Source: Bradyrhizobium erythrophlei | Lineage (GTDB): Bacteria > Pseudomonadota > Alphaproteobacteria > Rhizobiales > Xanthobacteraceae | Length of the DNA stretch: 64,000 nt | Assembly (NCBI RefSeq): GCF_900129425.1 | Contig: NZ_LT670817.1 | Coordinates: 5,146,001 to 5,210,000 of the forward strand | Reading direction: 5' to 3' | In this document: positions 11,600 through 20,274 of the stretch, piece after piece | How positions within the stretch are numbered: position 1 is the first letter of the stretch | Layout: each line of letters opens with the position of its first letter | Translations under genes and position numbers: made by a program | Notes under the pieces: generated by a model | Database searches by the model: none | The model's input: only the letters and a program-made list of their open reading frames with translations | What the model was told of the DNA's origin: nothing

Positions 11600-12367
11600 T
11601 CAGCTGATCGTCGCGCCGCCGTCGATCACGATGGTCTGCCCGGTCATGAAGGTGCCGGCGGGGGAGCCGAGGAACACCGCGGCGCCGGCGATTTCATCGG
11701 GCTCGCCGATCCGCAGCAGCGGCGAGCGCGCGGTGGAGGCCTTCAGCGTGTCCGGATTGTCCCACAGCGCTTTCGCAAAATCGGTCTTGATCAGGCCCGG
11801 CGCGATGCAGTTCACGCGGATGTTGTGCTTGCCGTATTCGCAGGCGAGGTTGCGGGCGAGCTGCATGTCGGCGGCTTTCGAAATCGCGTAGGCGCCGAGC
11901 ACCGTCGAGCCCTTCAGGCCGCCGATCGACGAGATGATGGTGATCGAGCCGTCCTTGCGCGCGATCATCTGCGGCACCACCAGCGCGATCAGCCAGTGAT
12001 TGGCGACGATGTTGTTGTCCAGGATCTTGCGAAACTGGTCATCGGAAATTCCGGCCTGCGGACCGTAATAGGGATTGGACGCGGCGTTGCAGACCAGCGT
12101 ATCGATGGTGCCGAACACGCGGTTGGTCTCCTCGACCAGATGTTTCAGATCGTCCTTGGTCGAGATGTTGGCGGCCACCGCCAGCGCGACCTGCTTGCCG
12201 GCCTTGTCGTTGATCGCCTTGGCCACCTCGTCGCAAACCTGCTGCTTGCGCGACGAGATCACCACCCTGGCGCCATGCTCGGCCATCCGCTCGGCAATGG
12301 CGCGGCCGATGCCGCGCGAAGAGCCGGTGATGACGGCGACTTTTCCCGACATATCGAACAAGTTCAT
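11600..12367 (-). CDS. SDR family oxidoreductase
   Basis: The 255-residue classical short-chain dehydrogenase has the cofactor loop TGSSRGIG at about 14-21, NNIV/CNAAS in the middle, SSIGG for the catalytic serine, YAISK for the Tyr/Lys pair, and IDGG near the C-terminus. It oxidises or reduces an unknown alcohol or ketone with NAD(P)H. Closest in style are 3-oxoacyl-ACP reductase-like enzymes. A second SDR at 13314 and acyl-CoA genes nearby suggest lipid or acyl-CoA metabolism. It is transcribed in the same direction as the histidine phosphatase, about 100 bases downstream of it. Confidence 0.92.
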   Translation of the reverse strand: MNLFDMSGKVAVITGSSRGIGRAIAERMAEHGARVVISSRKQQVCDEVAKAINDKAGKQVALAVAANISTKDDLKHLVEETNRVFGTIDTLVCNAASNPYYGPQAGISDDQFRKILDNNIVANHWLIALVVPQMIARKDGSITIISSIGGLKGSTVLGAYAISKAADMQLARNLACEYGKHNIRVNCIAPGLIKTDFAKALWDNPDTLKASTARSPLLRIGEPDEIAGAAVFLGSPAGTFMTGQTIVIDGGATIS

Positions 12368-12469
12368 ATCTCACTCTCCCCGATATTGTCCCGGCGGCGG
12401 ATGCACCGGTTTTCATTGCTTTGGCAAGCTAAGCAGCGTTCGAGCTGTCGGACAACCGGAACGGCAGGT

Positions 12470-13183
12470 TTACGCCAGCTTCGTCGCCGTCGCGATTTCC
12501 GGTCCCGCCGGCTGATGCATGGCGTTGTGCGAGGCGTCCGCGATCCACGGCTGCTGGTTGACCATCGGCAGCCGCCAGCTGCCACGTCCGGCGAAGGCGA
12601 GATAATCGAGCCGCGTCACCGAACAATTGTCGATGTCGAAGGCGAGGCCTTTTTCCGGCTGCTCGCCGAGCGCGAGCCCGATCGCCGCCTTGATCGTGCC
12701 GCCATGCGCCACCGCGATCACGTCCCTGCCGGCATGTTCGGCGTTGATCCGCTCGATCACACCGCGCACCCGGGTGTAGAGATCCATGAAACTTTCGCCG
12801 CCAGGCGCTGGCTCGTCGATAACGGCGAACCAGTGGCTGCCGACCGGCCGGCTGGCGTGAAATGCCGCGCGGTTCATCCCCTGCCATTGGCCGAGATGCT
12901 GCTCGGCCAGGGCGGCCTCGTGCTGCATCGTTGCGGGTTTGGGAAATCCAGCGGACCAGATCGCATCCGCGGTCTGATGGGTCCGCTTCAGATTGCTCGC
13001 ATACCAGACCGCGCCGCGCGGCAGAATTTTGCCCACCGCCTCGAAGACCACGCGATCGCTGGTGTCGCAGCCCAAGTCCTTTTGCCCGTAGATGCAGCCA
13101 TTGTCCTCGCGAACCGGCGCATGCCGCACCCACCACCATCGCGTCGTTGCAATAGCGCGGGATGGCTTGTCTGCATTGGACAT
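12470..13183 (-). CDS. Histidine phosphatase family protein
   Basis: The 237-residue protein carries an RHAP motif (WWWVRHAPVRED, about residue 20) in place of the usual RHG, a mid-sequence EAALAEQHLGQWQGM region, and the second histidine in AVAHGGTIKAAIG. This is the phosphoglycerate-mutase-like branch-1 fold in which the first His is phosphorylated. The ATG at 13183 is preceded by AAGGGG. The substrate is not predictable. Downstream on the same strand is the SDR gene. Confidence 0.88.
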   Translation of the reverse strand: MSNADKPSRAIATTRWWWVRHAPVREDNGCIYGQKDLGCDTSDRVVFEAVGKILPRGAVWYASNLKRTHQTADAIWSAGFPKPATMQHEAALAEQHLGQWQGMNRAAFHASRPVGSHWFAVIDEPAPGGESFMDLYTRVRGVIERINAEHAGRDVIAVAHGGTIKAAIGLALGEQPEKGLAFDIDNCSVTRLDYLAFAGRGSWRLPMVNQQPWIADASHNAMHQPAGPEIATATKLA

Positions 13184-13313
13184 CACGGGGCCCCTTCAAT
13201 ACTGTTCTGTTGTCCTACGTCAGAGCGCACACCGCCTCAAGTGACTTCGGCGTTTGAAATCCTGTTTGAATTCCGTAAGGCGGCAAGTGTCAAAATTAGT
13301 CAGGGAGAAACTC

Positions 13314-14099
13314 ATGGGCCGCCTCGAAGGCAAATCCGTCATCATCACCGGCGCCGGCAGCGGCATCGGCCGCGCCGCGTCCTTGTTGTTCACCAAGGAA
13401 GGCGCCAGACTGATCGCGGTCGACCGCACCGAGGGCGTCAAGGAAACCGTCGAGCAGGTGCGCAAGGCCGGCGGCACGGCCGAGGCCGTGATGGCGGACG
13501 CGGGTTCGGAAAAGGACGTCATCGCCTTCATCGACAAGGCGATCTCGGCCTACGGAAAGCTCGACGCGATCTGGGCCAATGCCGGTATCAGCGGCGGGCT
13601 GGTGCCGCTCGCCGAGCAGACCGTGGAACACTGGCAGGAGATCCTGCGCATCAATCTGATCGGTCCGTTTTTGGCGATCAAATATGCGATGCCGCACATG
13701 ATCAAACAGAAATCCGGTGCGATCGTCTGCACTGCCTCGGTCGCGGGTCTGAAATCCGGCGCCAGCGGTCATCCCTACGCGGCGAGCAAGGCCGGCGTCA
13801 TCAGCCTGGTGCAGACCACGGCCTATTCGCTGTCCGGCACCGGCGTACGCATCAATGCGGTCTGCCCCGGCCTGATCGAAACCGGGATGACCAAACCGAT
13901 CTTCGACAATGCCAGGGAACGCGGCACCGACGGCAAGATCGGCCAGCTCAATCCGCTCAAGCGCGCCGGCCAGCCGCATGAGCTGGCGGCGATGGGGTTG
14001 TTTCTCGCCAGCGATGAAGCGTCCTATGTCAACGGCCAGGCGATCCCGGTGGATGGCGGCCTCACCGCGTCAATGCCGTATGCGGGGAAGCCGATTTAA
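13314..14099 (+). CDS. SDR family oxidoreductase
   Basis: The 261-residue product starts MGRLEGKSVIITGAGSGIGRAA. AGGGAGAAACTC sits directly before the ATG, which is preferred over upstream in-frame starts. TGAGSGIG, NAGISGG, TASVAG, YAASK and VDGG mark a classical SDR. Its Rossmann fold binds NAD(P)H and the Ser-Tyr-Lys triad is intact. The substrate is unknown. It runs divergently from the histidine phosphatase. Confidence 0.93.
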   Translation: MGRLEGKSVIITGAGSGIGRAASLLFTKEGARLIAVDRTEGVKETVEQVRKAGGTAEAVMADAGSEKDVIAFIDKAISAYGKLDAIWANAGISGGLVPLAEQTVEHWQEILRINLIGPFLAIKYAMPHMIKQKSGAIVCTASVAGLKSGASGHPYAASKAGVISLVQTTAYSLSGTGVRINAVCPGLIETGMTKPIFDNARERGTDGKIGQLNPLKRAGQPHELAAMGLFLASDEASYVNGQAIPVDGGLTASMPYAGKPI

Positions 14100-14153
14100 C
14101 AGAGAGGTCTCGTGCCCCGGATGCTGCGCAGCGCGCCGCACTTCACAAAAGTC

Positions 14154-14256
14154 GTCATGCCCCGCGGAGGCGGGGCATCCAGTACGCCGCGGCTTCTCGG
14201 TTAAACTACAGGCGCCTCTGGAATACTGGGTCGCCCGGTCAAGCCGGGCGATGACA
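14154..14256. repeat. Palindromic intergenic repeat between SDR and phosphotransferase
   Basis: GTCATGCCCCGCGGAGGCGG, then GGCATCCAGTACGCCG, is followed after about 40 bases by the inverse-type end AATACTGGGTCGCCCGG...CCGGGCGATGAC. The CATCCAGTACGCCG segment is identical to part of the repeat at 11478. It lies between two convergent genes. Confidence 0.75.
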
Positions 14257-14263
14257 GCACGTG

Positions 14264-15322
14264 TCACTTCGCCCCTGCCTTCTGCGCGTATTCCCAAGAC
14301 GCCTTCGCCAGCGGCACCGTGCGCTTGGCGGACTCCATGGCTTTCGCGCTCGCCGCGGTGCCGTCGCGGATGCGGCCGGCGATTCCTTGCGTGATGCCGG
14401 CGAGCCGGAACAAATTGTAGGAGAAATACCAGTTCAGGTCGGGCACCGCGCTGCCGGTGACGGCGCAATAGATTTGCGCGGCCTGTTCCATGCTCGGAAT
14501 GTTCAAGGCTTTCAGATCGGCATTGGCGAGGCCGGGCATGGTCCACTGCATCAAGAGATAGGTGAAGTCCGCCATCGGGTCGCCCAGCGTCGACAGCTCC
14601 CAGTCCAGCACCGCCTGCACCCGCGGCTCAGTGGGGTGAAAGATCATGTTGTCGAGCCGATAGTCGCCGTGCACGATCGAGACCCGCTCCTGTTGCGGCA
14701 CGGTGCGCGGCAGCCACTCGATCAGCTTTTCGACTTCGGGAATATGCTCGGTCTCGGAGGCGCGATACTGCTTGGTCCAGCGATCGACCTGGCGCGCGAA
14801 ATAGTTGCCGGGCTTGCCGAAGTCGCCGAGTCCGATCGCCTGCGGATCGTAGGTATGCAGTTTCGCAAGCGTCTCGATCTTGCTGGTGAAAATCGCGTGC
14901 CGCGCCTCTCGCGTCTGGCTCGGAAGCGTCGGATCCCAGAATACCCGACCCTCTTCCATCGACATGATGTAGAACGCAGCCCCGATCACCGCGTCGTCGG
15001 TGCACAGCGCATAGGCCTTCGCGACCGGAAAACCCTGCCTGCTCAGCGCGGCAATGACCTTGAACTCACGGTCGACCGCGTGCGCCGACGGCAGCAGTTT
15101 CCCGAAAGGCTTGCGGCGCATCACGTAGGAACGGCCGGGGGTATCGAGCCGGTAGGTCGGATTGGACTGGCCGCCCTTGAACTGCAGGACGGTCAGCGGT
15201 CCCTGATATCCCTCGACGTTGTCGCGCATCCAGCCGTCGAGGCGGATCTCGTCGATCCGATGCCGCTCCTCGACCGGCTTGGTGCCGGAGAATTCCTCGT
15301 CTTTTCTGACGCCCTCGGCCAC
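14264..15322 (-). CDS. Phosphotransferase family protein (ACAD10/APH-like)
   Basis: The 352-residue aminoglycoside-phosphotransferase-like kinase fold has the catalytic loop VHGDYRLDNMIFHP and the metal-binding VLDWELSTLGDPMADF. Proteins of this branch accompany acyl-CoA dehydrogenases and, as the N-terminal half of ACAD10/11, phosphorylate 4-hydroxyacyl-CoAs. The GTG at 15322 has GAGGGAG seven bases upstream. The alternative TTG at 15376 would overlap the stop of the acyl-CoA dehydrogenase gene. The two genes form an operon, probably under the TetR regulator at 16828. Confidence 0.9.
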   Translation of the reverse strand: MAEGVRKDEEFSGTKPVEERHRIDEIRLDGWMRDNVEGYQGPLTVLQFKGGQSNPTYRLDTPGRSYVMRRKPFGKLLPSAHAVDREFKVIAALSRQGFPVAKAYALCTDDAVIGAAFYIMSMEEGRVFWDPTLPSQTREARHAIFTSKIETLAKLHTYDPQAIGLGDFGKPGNYFARQVDRWTKQYRASETEHIPEVEKLIEWLPRTVPQQERVSIVHGDYRLDNMIFHPTEPRVQAVLDWELSTLGDPMADFTYLLMQWTMPGLANADLKALNIPSMEQAAQIYCAVTGSAVPDLNWYFSYNLFRLAGITQGIAGRIRDGTAASAKAMESAKRTVPLAKASWEYAQKAGAK

Positions 15323-15372
15323 GATGACGCTCCCTCGAATTTCCTGAGGGAGCGCCGTTCCGGACGTTCCCT

Positions 15373-16611
15373 TCAATGCGATGTGGGAGCGTTGGCATAC
15401 TTCCGAAGTTCAAGTCTGGCAATGGCGCGGTTATGCACCTCGTCCGGACCGTCGGCCAGCCGCATGGTACGCATCGAGGCATAGTCCCGCGCCAAACCGG
15501 CATCGTCGGAAACGCCGGCGGCGCCGTAGGCCTGGATGGCGTTATCGATGATCTTCAGCGCCATGTTGGGCGCCGCCACCTTGATCATGGCGATCTCGAG
15601 CTGCGCGGTCTTGTTGCCGACCTTGTCCATCATGTCGGCGGCCTTCAGACACAACAGCCGGTTCATCTCGATGTCGGTGCGGGCTTCGGCGATGCGCTGT
15701 TCCCAGATCGAATATTCGATGATCTTCTTGCCGAACGCGGTGCGCGACGAGAGCCGCTTCACCATTTTCTCCAGCGCCTCCTCGGCCTTGCCGATGGTGC
15801 GCATGCAGTGATGGATGCGGCCGGGACCGAGACGCCCCTGCGCGATCTCAAACCCCCTGCCCTCACCCAGCAAGATATTGCTGGCGGGAACGCGGACGTT
15901 CTCCATCAGCACCTGGGCGTGGCCGTGCGGCGCGTCGTCGAAGCCGAACACGGGCAGCAGTTTTTCGACCGTGATGCCCTTGGAATCGAGCGGCACCAGG
16001 ATCTGCGACTGCTGCTGATGTCGCGGCGCCTTCGGATCGGTCTTGCCCATCACGATCGCAATCTTGCAGCGGGGATCGCCGACGCCCGACGACCACCATT
16101 TGCGGCCGTTGATGACATAATGATCACCGTCGCGCACGATGCTGGTTTCGATATTGGTGGCATCGGACGACGCCACCGCGGGCTCGGTCATCAGGAAGGC
16201 GGAGCGGATTTCGCCGTTCATCAGCGGTCGCAGCCACTGCCGCTTGTGCTCCTTGGAACCATAGCGCATCAGCACTTCCATGTTGCCGGTATCCGGCGCC
16301 GAACAGTTGAACACCTCGGATGCCCAACCGATGTGGCCCATCTCTTCGGCCAGCGGCGCATATTCCAGATTGGTCAATCCCGCGCCGCGGAATTCCTCGT
16401 CCTCATGTGACGACGGCGGCATGAACATGTTCCAAAGGCCCTCGGCCTTCGCCTTCTTCTTCAATTCCTCGACGATCGGGATCACCTTCCAGCGCTCGCC
16501 GGCCTCGTCCTGCTGCCGGTAGATCGGCACCGCGGGCCGGACATGCTTGTGCATGAACGACTGCACGCGGTTAAGCCATGCGCGCTGACGGTCTGACATG
16601 TTGAAATCCAT
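15373..16611 (-). CDS. Acyl-CoA dehydrogenase (ACAD11-like)
   Basis: The 412-residue flavoprotein has FAD/substrate motifs including LMTEPAVASSDATNIE, GRKWWSSGVGDPRCKIAIVMGKTD and the C-terminal QAYGAAGVSDDAGLARDYASMRTMRLADGPDEVH. These identify it as an acyl-CoA dehydrogenase of the ACAD10/11 branch. It catalyses alpha,beta-dehydrogenation of an acyl-CoA and passes electrons to ETF. Together with the downstream kinase it would handle hydroxylated or unusual acyl-CoAs: the kinase phosphorylates the hydroxyl and the dehydrogenase completes removal. The promoter region faces a TetR gene. Confidence 0.95.
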   Translation of the reverse strand: MDFNMSDRQRAWLNRVQSFMHKHVRPAVPIYRQQDEAGERWKVIPIVEELKKKAKAEGLWNMFMPPSSHEDEEFRGAGLTNLEYAPLAEEMGHIGWASEVFNCSAPDTGNMEVLMRYGSKEHKRQWLRPLMNGEIRSAFLMTEPAVASSDATNIETSIVRDGDHYVINGRKWWSSGVGDPRCKIAIVMGKTDPKAPRHQQQSQILVPLDSKGITVEKLLPVFGFDDAPHGHAQVLMENVRVPASNILLGEGRGFEIAQGRLGPGRIHHCMRTIGKAEEALEKMVKRLSSRTAFGKKIIEYSIWEQRIAEARTDIEMNRLLCLKAADMMDKVGNKTAQLEIAMIKVAAPNMALKIIDNAIQAYGAAGVSDDAGLARDYASMRTMRLADGPDEVHNRAIARLELRKYANAPTSH

Positions 16612-16766
16612 GGGCGTTCCTCACATTCGCTGCTTGAAAATTGTTGGCGGCACTGTCTCCCCGCCGTCCCTCGTCCGCAAGGCTAAATCAACGGCTCGCG
16701 ACGATGGCCGGCATGGCCGTGGCCGAGTACCGCCCCGCGCGAGACGCGCATTGACATTCCCCGGTC

Positions 16767-16795
16767 TCAAACGATAGTTTCATACAACTGTTTGA
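16767..16795. promoter_or_regulatory. Inverted repeat, probable TetR operator
   Basis: TCAAAC and GTTTGA form six-base arms around a 17-base spacer that is itself partly symmetric (TAGTT...CAACT). It lies between the divergent acyl-CoA dehydrogenase gene (start 16611) and the TetR gene (start 16828). A TetR-family dimer controlling both directions is the simplest reading. Confidence 0.5.
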
Positions 16796-16827
16796 ATTGC
16801 AACTCTGCCGTTGCACCGAGCCATGTC

Positions 16828-17505
16828 ATGCCGTCAGACCAGACCCGTAGTTCAATCCTCGAGGCCGCCGAGCGGCTGTATGCCGATCGCGGTTTTGCGG
16901 ATGTCACGCTGCGCGACATCGTCGCCGCCGCCGGCGTCAACCTCGCCGCGGTGAACTATCATTTCGGCTCCAAGGACGAATTGATCGCCGAACTGTTCGT
17001 CACCCGCAGCCTCGCCACCAACCGCGAGCGGCTCAACGAGCTGAAGCTCGCGGAGGAAAAAGGCGGCGGCCGCGCCGGCATCGATTCCATTTTGCGCGCG
17101 CTGGTCGGCCCGACCTTGCGCGGCTGCCTCGGCCCCGACCGCGAGCGCTCCACTGCGGCACGCTTCATGATCCGGGCCTCGATCGAATCGGTGCCGCCGA
17201 TCCGCCGCATCAAGAATCGCGAGATCGATCATCTGCGGAAATTCGCCGCCGCGATGCGGCGCTCGCTGCCCGCTGTCAGCGACGTCGATCTCTATTGGGG
17301 CCTGCATTTCGCCCTCGCGATGGCGCACCAGACCATCCGCGACAGCGAGCGGCTGACAAAACTATCGGAGGGATCGTGCGATCTCAACGATGTCCAGGGG
17401 ATCATCGACCGCATTGTCGCGGTGTCGGTCAGGGCGCTGACGGGGAGCGAGATGGAGGCCAGGTCTCCCGAGGCAGCACGGCGGGCCGCTCCGTCGCACC
17501 GATGA
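16828..17505 (+). CDS. TetR family transcriptional regulator
   Basis: From the ATG at 16828 the product is 225 residues, starting MPSDQTRSSILEAAERLYAD. The helix-turn-helix reads FADVTLRDIVAAAGVNLAAVNYHFGSKDELI at about 20-50, a textbook TetR N-terminus. The C-terminal ligand domain (TetR_C with GLHFALAMAHQTIRD) is of the kind seen in regulators of fatty-acid or acyl-CoA genes. It is divergent from the acyl-CoA dehydrogenase/phosphotransferase operon, which it likely represses. An in-frame upstream TTG is less likely. Confidence 0.92.
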   Translation: MPSDQTRSSILEAAERLYADRGFADVTLRDIVAAAGVNLAAVNYHFGSKDELIAELFVTRSLATNRERLNELKLAEEKGGGRAGIDSILRALVGPTLRGCLGPDRERSTAARFMIRASIESVPPIRRIKNREIDHLRKFAAAMRRSLPAVSDVDLYWGLHFALAMAHQTIRDSERLTKLSEGSCDLNDVQGIIDRIVAVSVRALTGSEMEARSPEAARRAAPSHR

Positions 17506-17508
17506 GAG

Positions 17509-18396
17509 CTACGACAGCTTGAGCAATTCCCGCGCCTCGCTCGACGATGCAATCGCGGCACCGAGGCTTTTCAAAATACCGGCGGCATGCGTCACCAGTT
17601 CGGCATTGGTCTTGGCGAGAACGCCTTTCGACATATAGAGGTTGTCCTCCATCCCCACCCGCACATGGCCGCCGAGTAACCAGGCCTGCGCGACCATCGG
17701 AAACTCGGAGCGGCCGATGCCGAAGCCGGTCCAGGTCGAGCCCGGCGGCAGCAAGTCGCGCGCATAGAGCATGGTTTCGGGCGAGGCATCAAAACCGTAT
17801 TTGACGCCGAGCACGAGCGTGCACAGCGGCGGTCCCTGCAGCACCCCCTCGGCGATCAGGTCGCGCGCCAGGTGGCAGTCGCCCGAGTCGAACAATTCCA
17901 GTTCCGGCAACACGCCGGCCGCCCTGATCAGCGCGGCCATCTTTCTGACATTGCCGGGCGTGTTGATCACGACCTGGCCGCCTGAGTTCATGGTGTTGAG
18001 ATCGAGCGTACAGATCTCGGGCCGCAGGATTTCGACATGCTCGACCCGGCGCTCCGGCGCCATCAGGGTCGTACCCGGACCGGCCACCTTGGGGTCCTCT
18101 TCCGACGGAACAAAGCGGCCGCCCGGGCCTGTCGTCAGATTGATGATCAGCTTCGAATTGCGGGAGCGGATGCGGTCCATCACGTCGCGATACAGCTCGA
18201 TCGACATTGACGGCCGGCCGGTCTCGGGATCGCGCACGTGAATATGCGCGATCGCAGCGCCCGCCTCCGCCGCCTCGAGCGCGCTGTCGGCGATCTGTTG
18301 CGGGGTAATCGGGAGATAGGGCGACTGCTCCGGCCGGGTCAGGTTTCCCGTGATCGCGCAGGTGATGATGACCTTCTGGGGAGGTTGGTGTGCCAT
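17509..18396 (-). CDS. BKACE family enzyme (DUF849, beta-keto acid cleavage)
   Basis: The 295-residue protein starts MAHQPPQKVIITCAITGNLT. HIHVRDPETGRPS near residue 51 supplies the two zinc-binding histidines. VGMEDNLYMSKGVLAKTNAE near the C-terminus is the other diagnostic segment. BKACE enzymes condense a beta-keto acid with acetyl-CoA to give acetoacetate and a new CoA ester; 3-keto-5-aminohexanoate cleavage enzyme is the founding case. GGAAGG precedes the chosen ATG. The substrate here is unknown. It may work with the MFS transporter at 18811, which faces away. Confidence 0.93.
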   Translation of the reverse strand: MAHQPPQKVIITCAITGNLTRPEQSPYLPITPQQIADSALEAAEAGAAIAHIHVRDPETGRPSMSIELYRDVMDRIRSRNSKLIINLTTGPGGRFVPSEEDPKVAGPGTTLMAPERRVEHVEILRPEICTLDLNTMNSGGQVVINTPGNVRKMAALIRAAGVLPELELFDSGDCHLARDLIAEGVLQGPPLCTLVLGVKYGFDASPETMLYARDLLPPGSTWTGFGIGRSEFPMVAQAWLLGGHVRVGMEDNLYMSKGVLAKTNAELVTHAAGILKSLGAAIASSSEARELLKLS

Positions 18397-18810
18397 CGGA
18401 GATGCCTTCCGCCGTCGACTTGAATGACTGAGCACGCACAATAGCCTGTCGTGCAAGACATGCGGTATAAGGTTGGAAGGTGCCCGCGCGCAACCCTGCG
18501 CCAGAGAACGCCAGCCTGTATAGCGCATAACAGCAAGCATCAATGCAGCAGGCCGAAGAAGAAAATGATAACGACAGGCTTCTAATTTGTAATTTGCGCG
18601 CTCGATGTCTGCTGTTGAGGTGAAAGTGGGACGTCCGGAAGGCTAACTCTCAGCGCCGAGTTTGCACCCAAAACGGGCTTCGGTGCCTTCGGTTCAGGCA
18701 GCATTTCGTCGCGAGGCGCGCACGCGCGGTCACGTCGAACCGTTCTGCCTATTGCTATCATCACTGTTCTCGCGGGATATTGAGCCGTCTTTTACCCAGG
18801 GGAGCGGAAT

Positions 18811-20070
18811 ATGCCGGTTGCGGTTACACCAGTCTCGACTTCAATGACCCAGGCCACGTTGTCTACGCGCTGGACCCAGCTTGTGCTGGGTTTGATCGCG
18901 ATGATGTCCATCTCCAGCCCGCAATACGTCTGGACGCTATTCACCAAGTCGTTTCAGGACAACCTGCATACCAATCTTGCGGCGATCCAGATCACATTTT
19001 CCATTGTGATTGTGTTGCAGACCTGGTTGTCGCCGCTGCAGGGTTATCTCGTCGACAAGTTCGGGCCCCGGCTGCTGATCGCAATCGGTTGCCTGATGTC
19101 CGGCCTCGGCTGGGTGACATCGGCGTATGTGACGAACCTGGCTGGTCTGTATTTCACTTATGGACTGTTCTGCGGCGTCGGTACCGGTATCGTCTACATC
19201 GGCATCATCGGACTGATGGTACGGTGGTTTCCCGACCGGCGCGGCTTCGCCACCGGCATGGTGGCGGCCGGCTACGGCTTCGGCGCCATCGCCACCACAT
19301 TCCCCATCGATACGATGCTCAGGAGTGAAGGCTATCAGCACACGCTGGTGGTGTTCGGCGTCATTCTGGGCATTGTCGGTGCGGCAGCCGCTCTTTTCCT
19401 GCGCATGCCCGGCCCGGCAGATGCCCTTCCGCCAGCGCCGGCCATGGCCAGCACCAGGGACGTTGCTCCAAAAGCGATGCTGCGCAGCAAGGTGTTCTGG
19501 CTGATGTTCGTCATGATGACGATGATGTCGACCGGAGGGCTGATGATCATTTCGCAATTTGCGGCCTTCTCGCGGGATTTTGGCGTGGCGTCGGTGATGG
19601 TGTTCGGGCTTGCCGCATTGCCGTTGGCGCTGACGGTGGATCGCATCACCAACGGCCTGACGCGACCGTTCTTCGGCTGGGTATCCGACCGGATCGGACG
19701 CGAAAACACCATGGCGATCGCGTTTCTGATGGAGGCGGCGGCCGTCACCATCATGATCCTGTTCCGGGACAATGCGCTCGTCTTTGTGTGCCTGTCGGCC
19801 GTGGTGTTTTTCGGTTGGGGTGAGATCTTCTCGCTTTTCCCGTCGACGCTGACCGACACCTTCGGCACCCAATACGCCACTACAAATTACGGATTTTTGT
19901 ATATGGCGCAGGGAATCGGCTCCGTGCTCGGGGGGCCGCTTGCCGCTCTGCTGCATGACGCGACGGGAAGCTGGCTGCCGGTGTTCGGTATCATTATCGC
20001 GCTGGATATCCTGACCGGCGTGCTGGCGTTGGCGGTTCTCAAACCAATGCGAAAGGCATATTCCCCGTAG
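18811..20070 (+). CDS. MFS transporter, oxalate/formate antiporter (OFA) type
   Basis: The 419-residue, 12-helix major facilitator has the sequence style of OFA-family carriers: QYVWTLFTKSFQDNLHTNLAAIQITFSIVIVLQTW, then GYLVDKFGPRLLIAIGCLMSGLGWVTSAYVTNLAGLY and a second-half FFGWVSDRIGRENTM loop. OFA members move small mono- or dicarboxylates. GGGGAGCGGAAT precedes the ATG. It is divergent from the BKACE gene, so a small keto or carboxylic acid substrate shared with that pathway is plausible but unproven. Confidence 0.9.
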   Translation: MPVAVTPVSTSMTQATLSTRWTQLVLGLIAMMSISSPQYVWTLFTKSFQDNLHTNLAAIQITFSIVIVLQTWLSPLQGYLVDKFGPRLLIAIGCLMSGLGWVTSAYVTNLAGLYFTYGLFCGVGTGIVYIGIIGLMVRWFPDRRGFATGMVAAGYGFGAIATTFPIDTMLRSEGYQHTLVVFGVILGIVGAAAALFLRMPGPADALPPAPAMASTRDVAPKAMLRSKVFWLMFVMMTMMSTGGLMIISQFAAFSRDFGVASVMVFGLAALPLALTVDRITNGLTRPFFGWVSDRIGRENTMAIAFLMEAAAVTIMILFRDNALVFVCLSAVVFFGWGEIFSLFPSTLTDTFGTQYATTNYGFLYMAQGIGSVLGGPLAALLHDATGSWLPVFGIIIALDILTGVLALAVLKPMRKAYSP

Positions 20071-20274
20071 GCATGGTTTTCGAGTTCAACGGCCACCAAG
20101 CCGGGCAAGACGCCGCTTTGCCCTGCGGAAGCACACCGAAACCGCCGGATCTTCCCGGCGGAATTCGATGGTTGCAACCGAACCCGGCAGGACCTGGATT
20201 TCGTCACGGTCCCGAAGGGCGAGAAGGCAGCGAAGTTCTGGCGGCCTTCGCTCCCTCAAGTGTCGTCTTCACAC
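20071..20274. other. Convergent intergenic region with hairpin
   Basis: Between the convergent MFS and hydrolase genes there is a hairpin CCGCCGG-N6-CCGGCGG at 20142-20161 with no clear T-tract. I see no gene here. The hairpin could serve as a weak bidirectional terminator. Confidence 0.4.
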
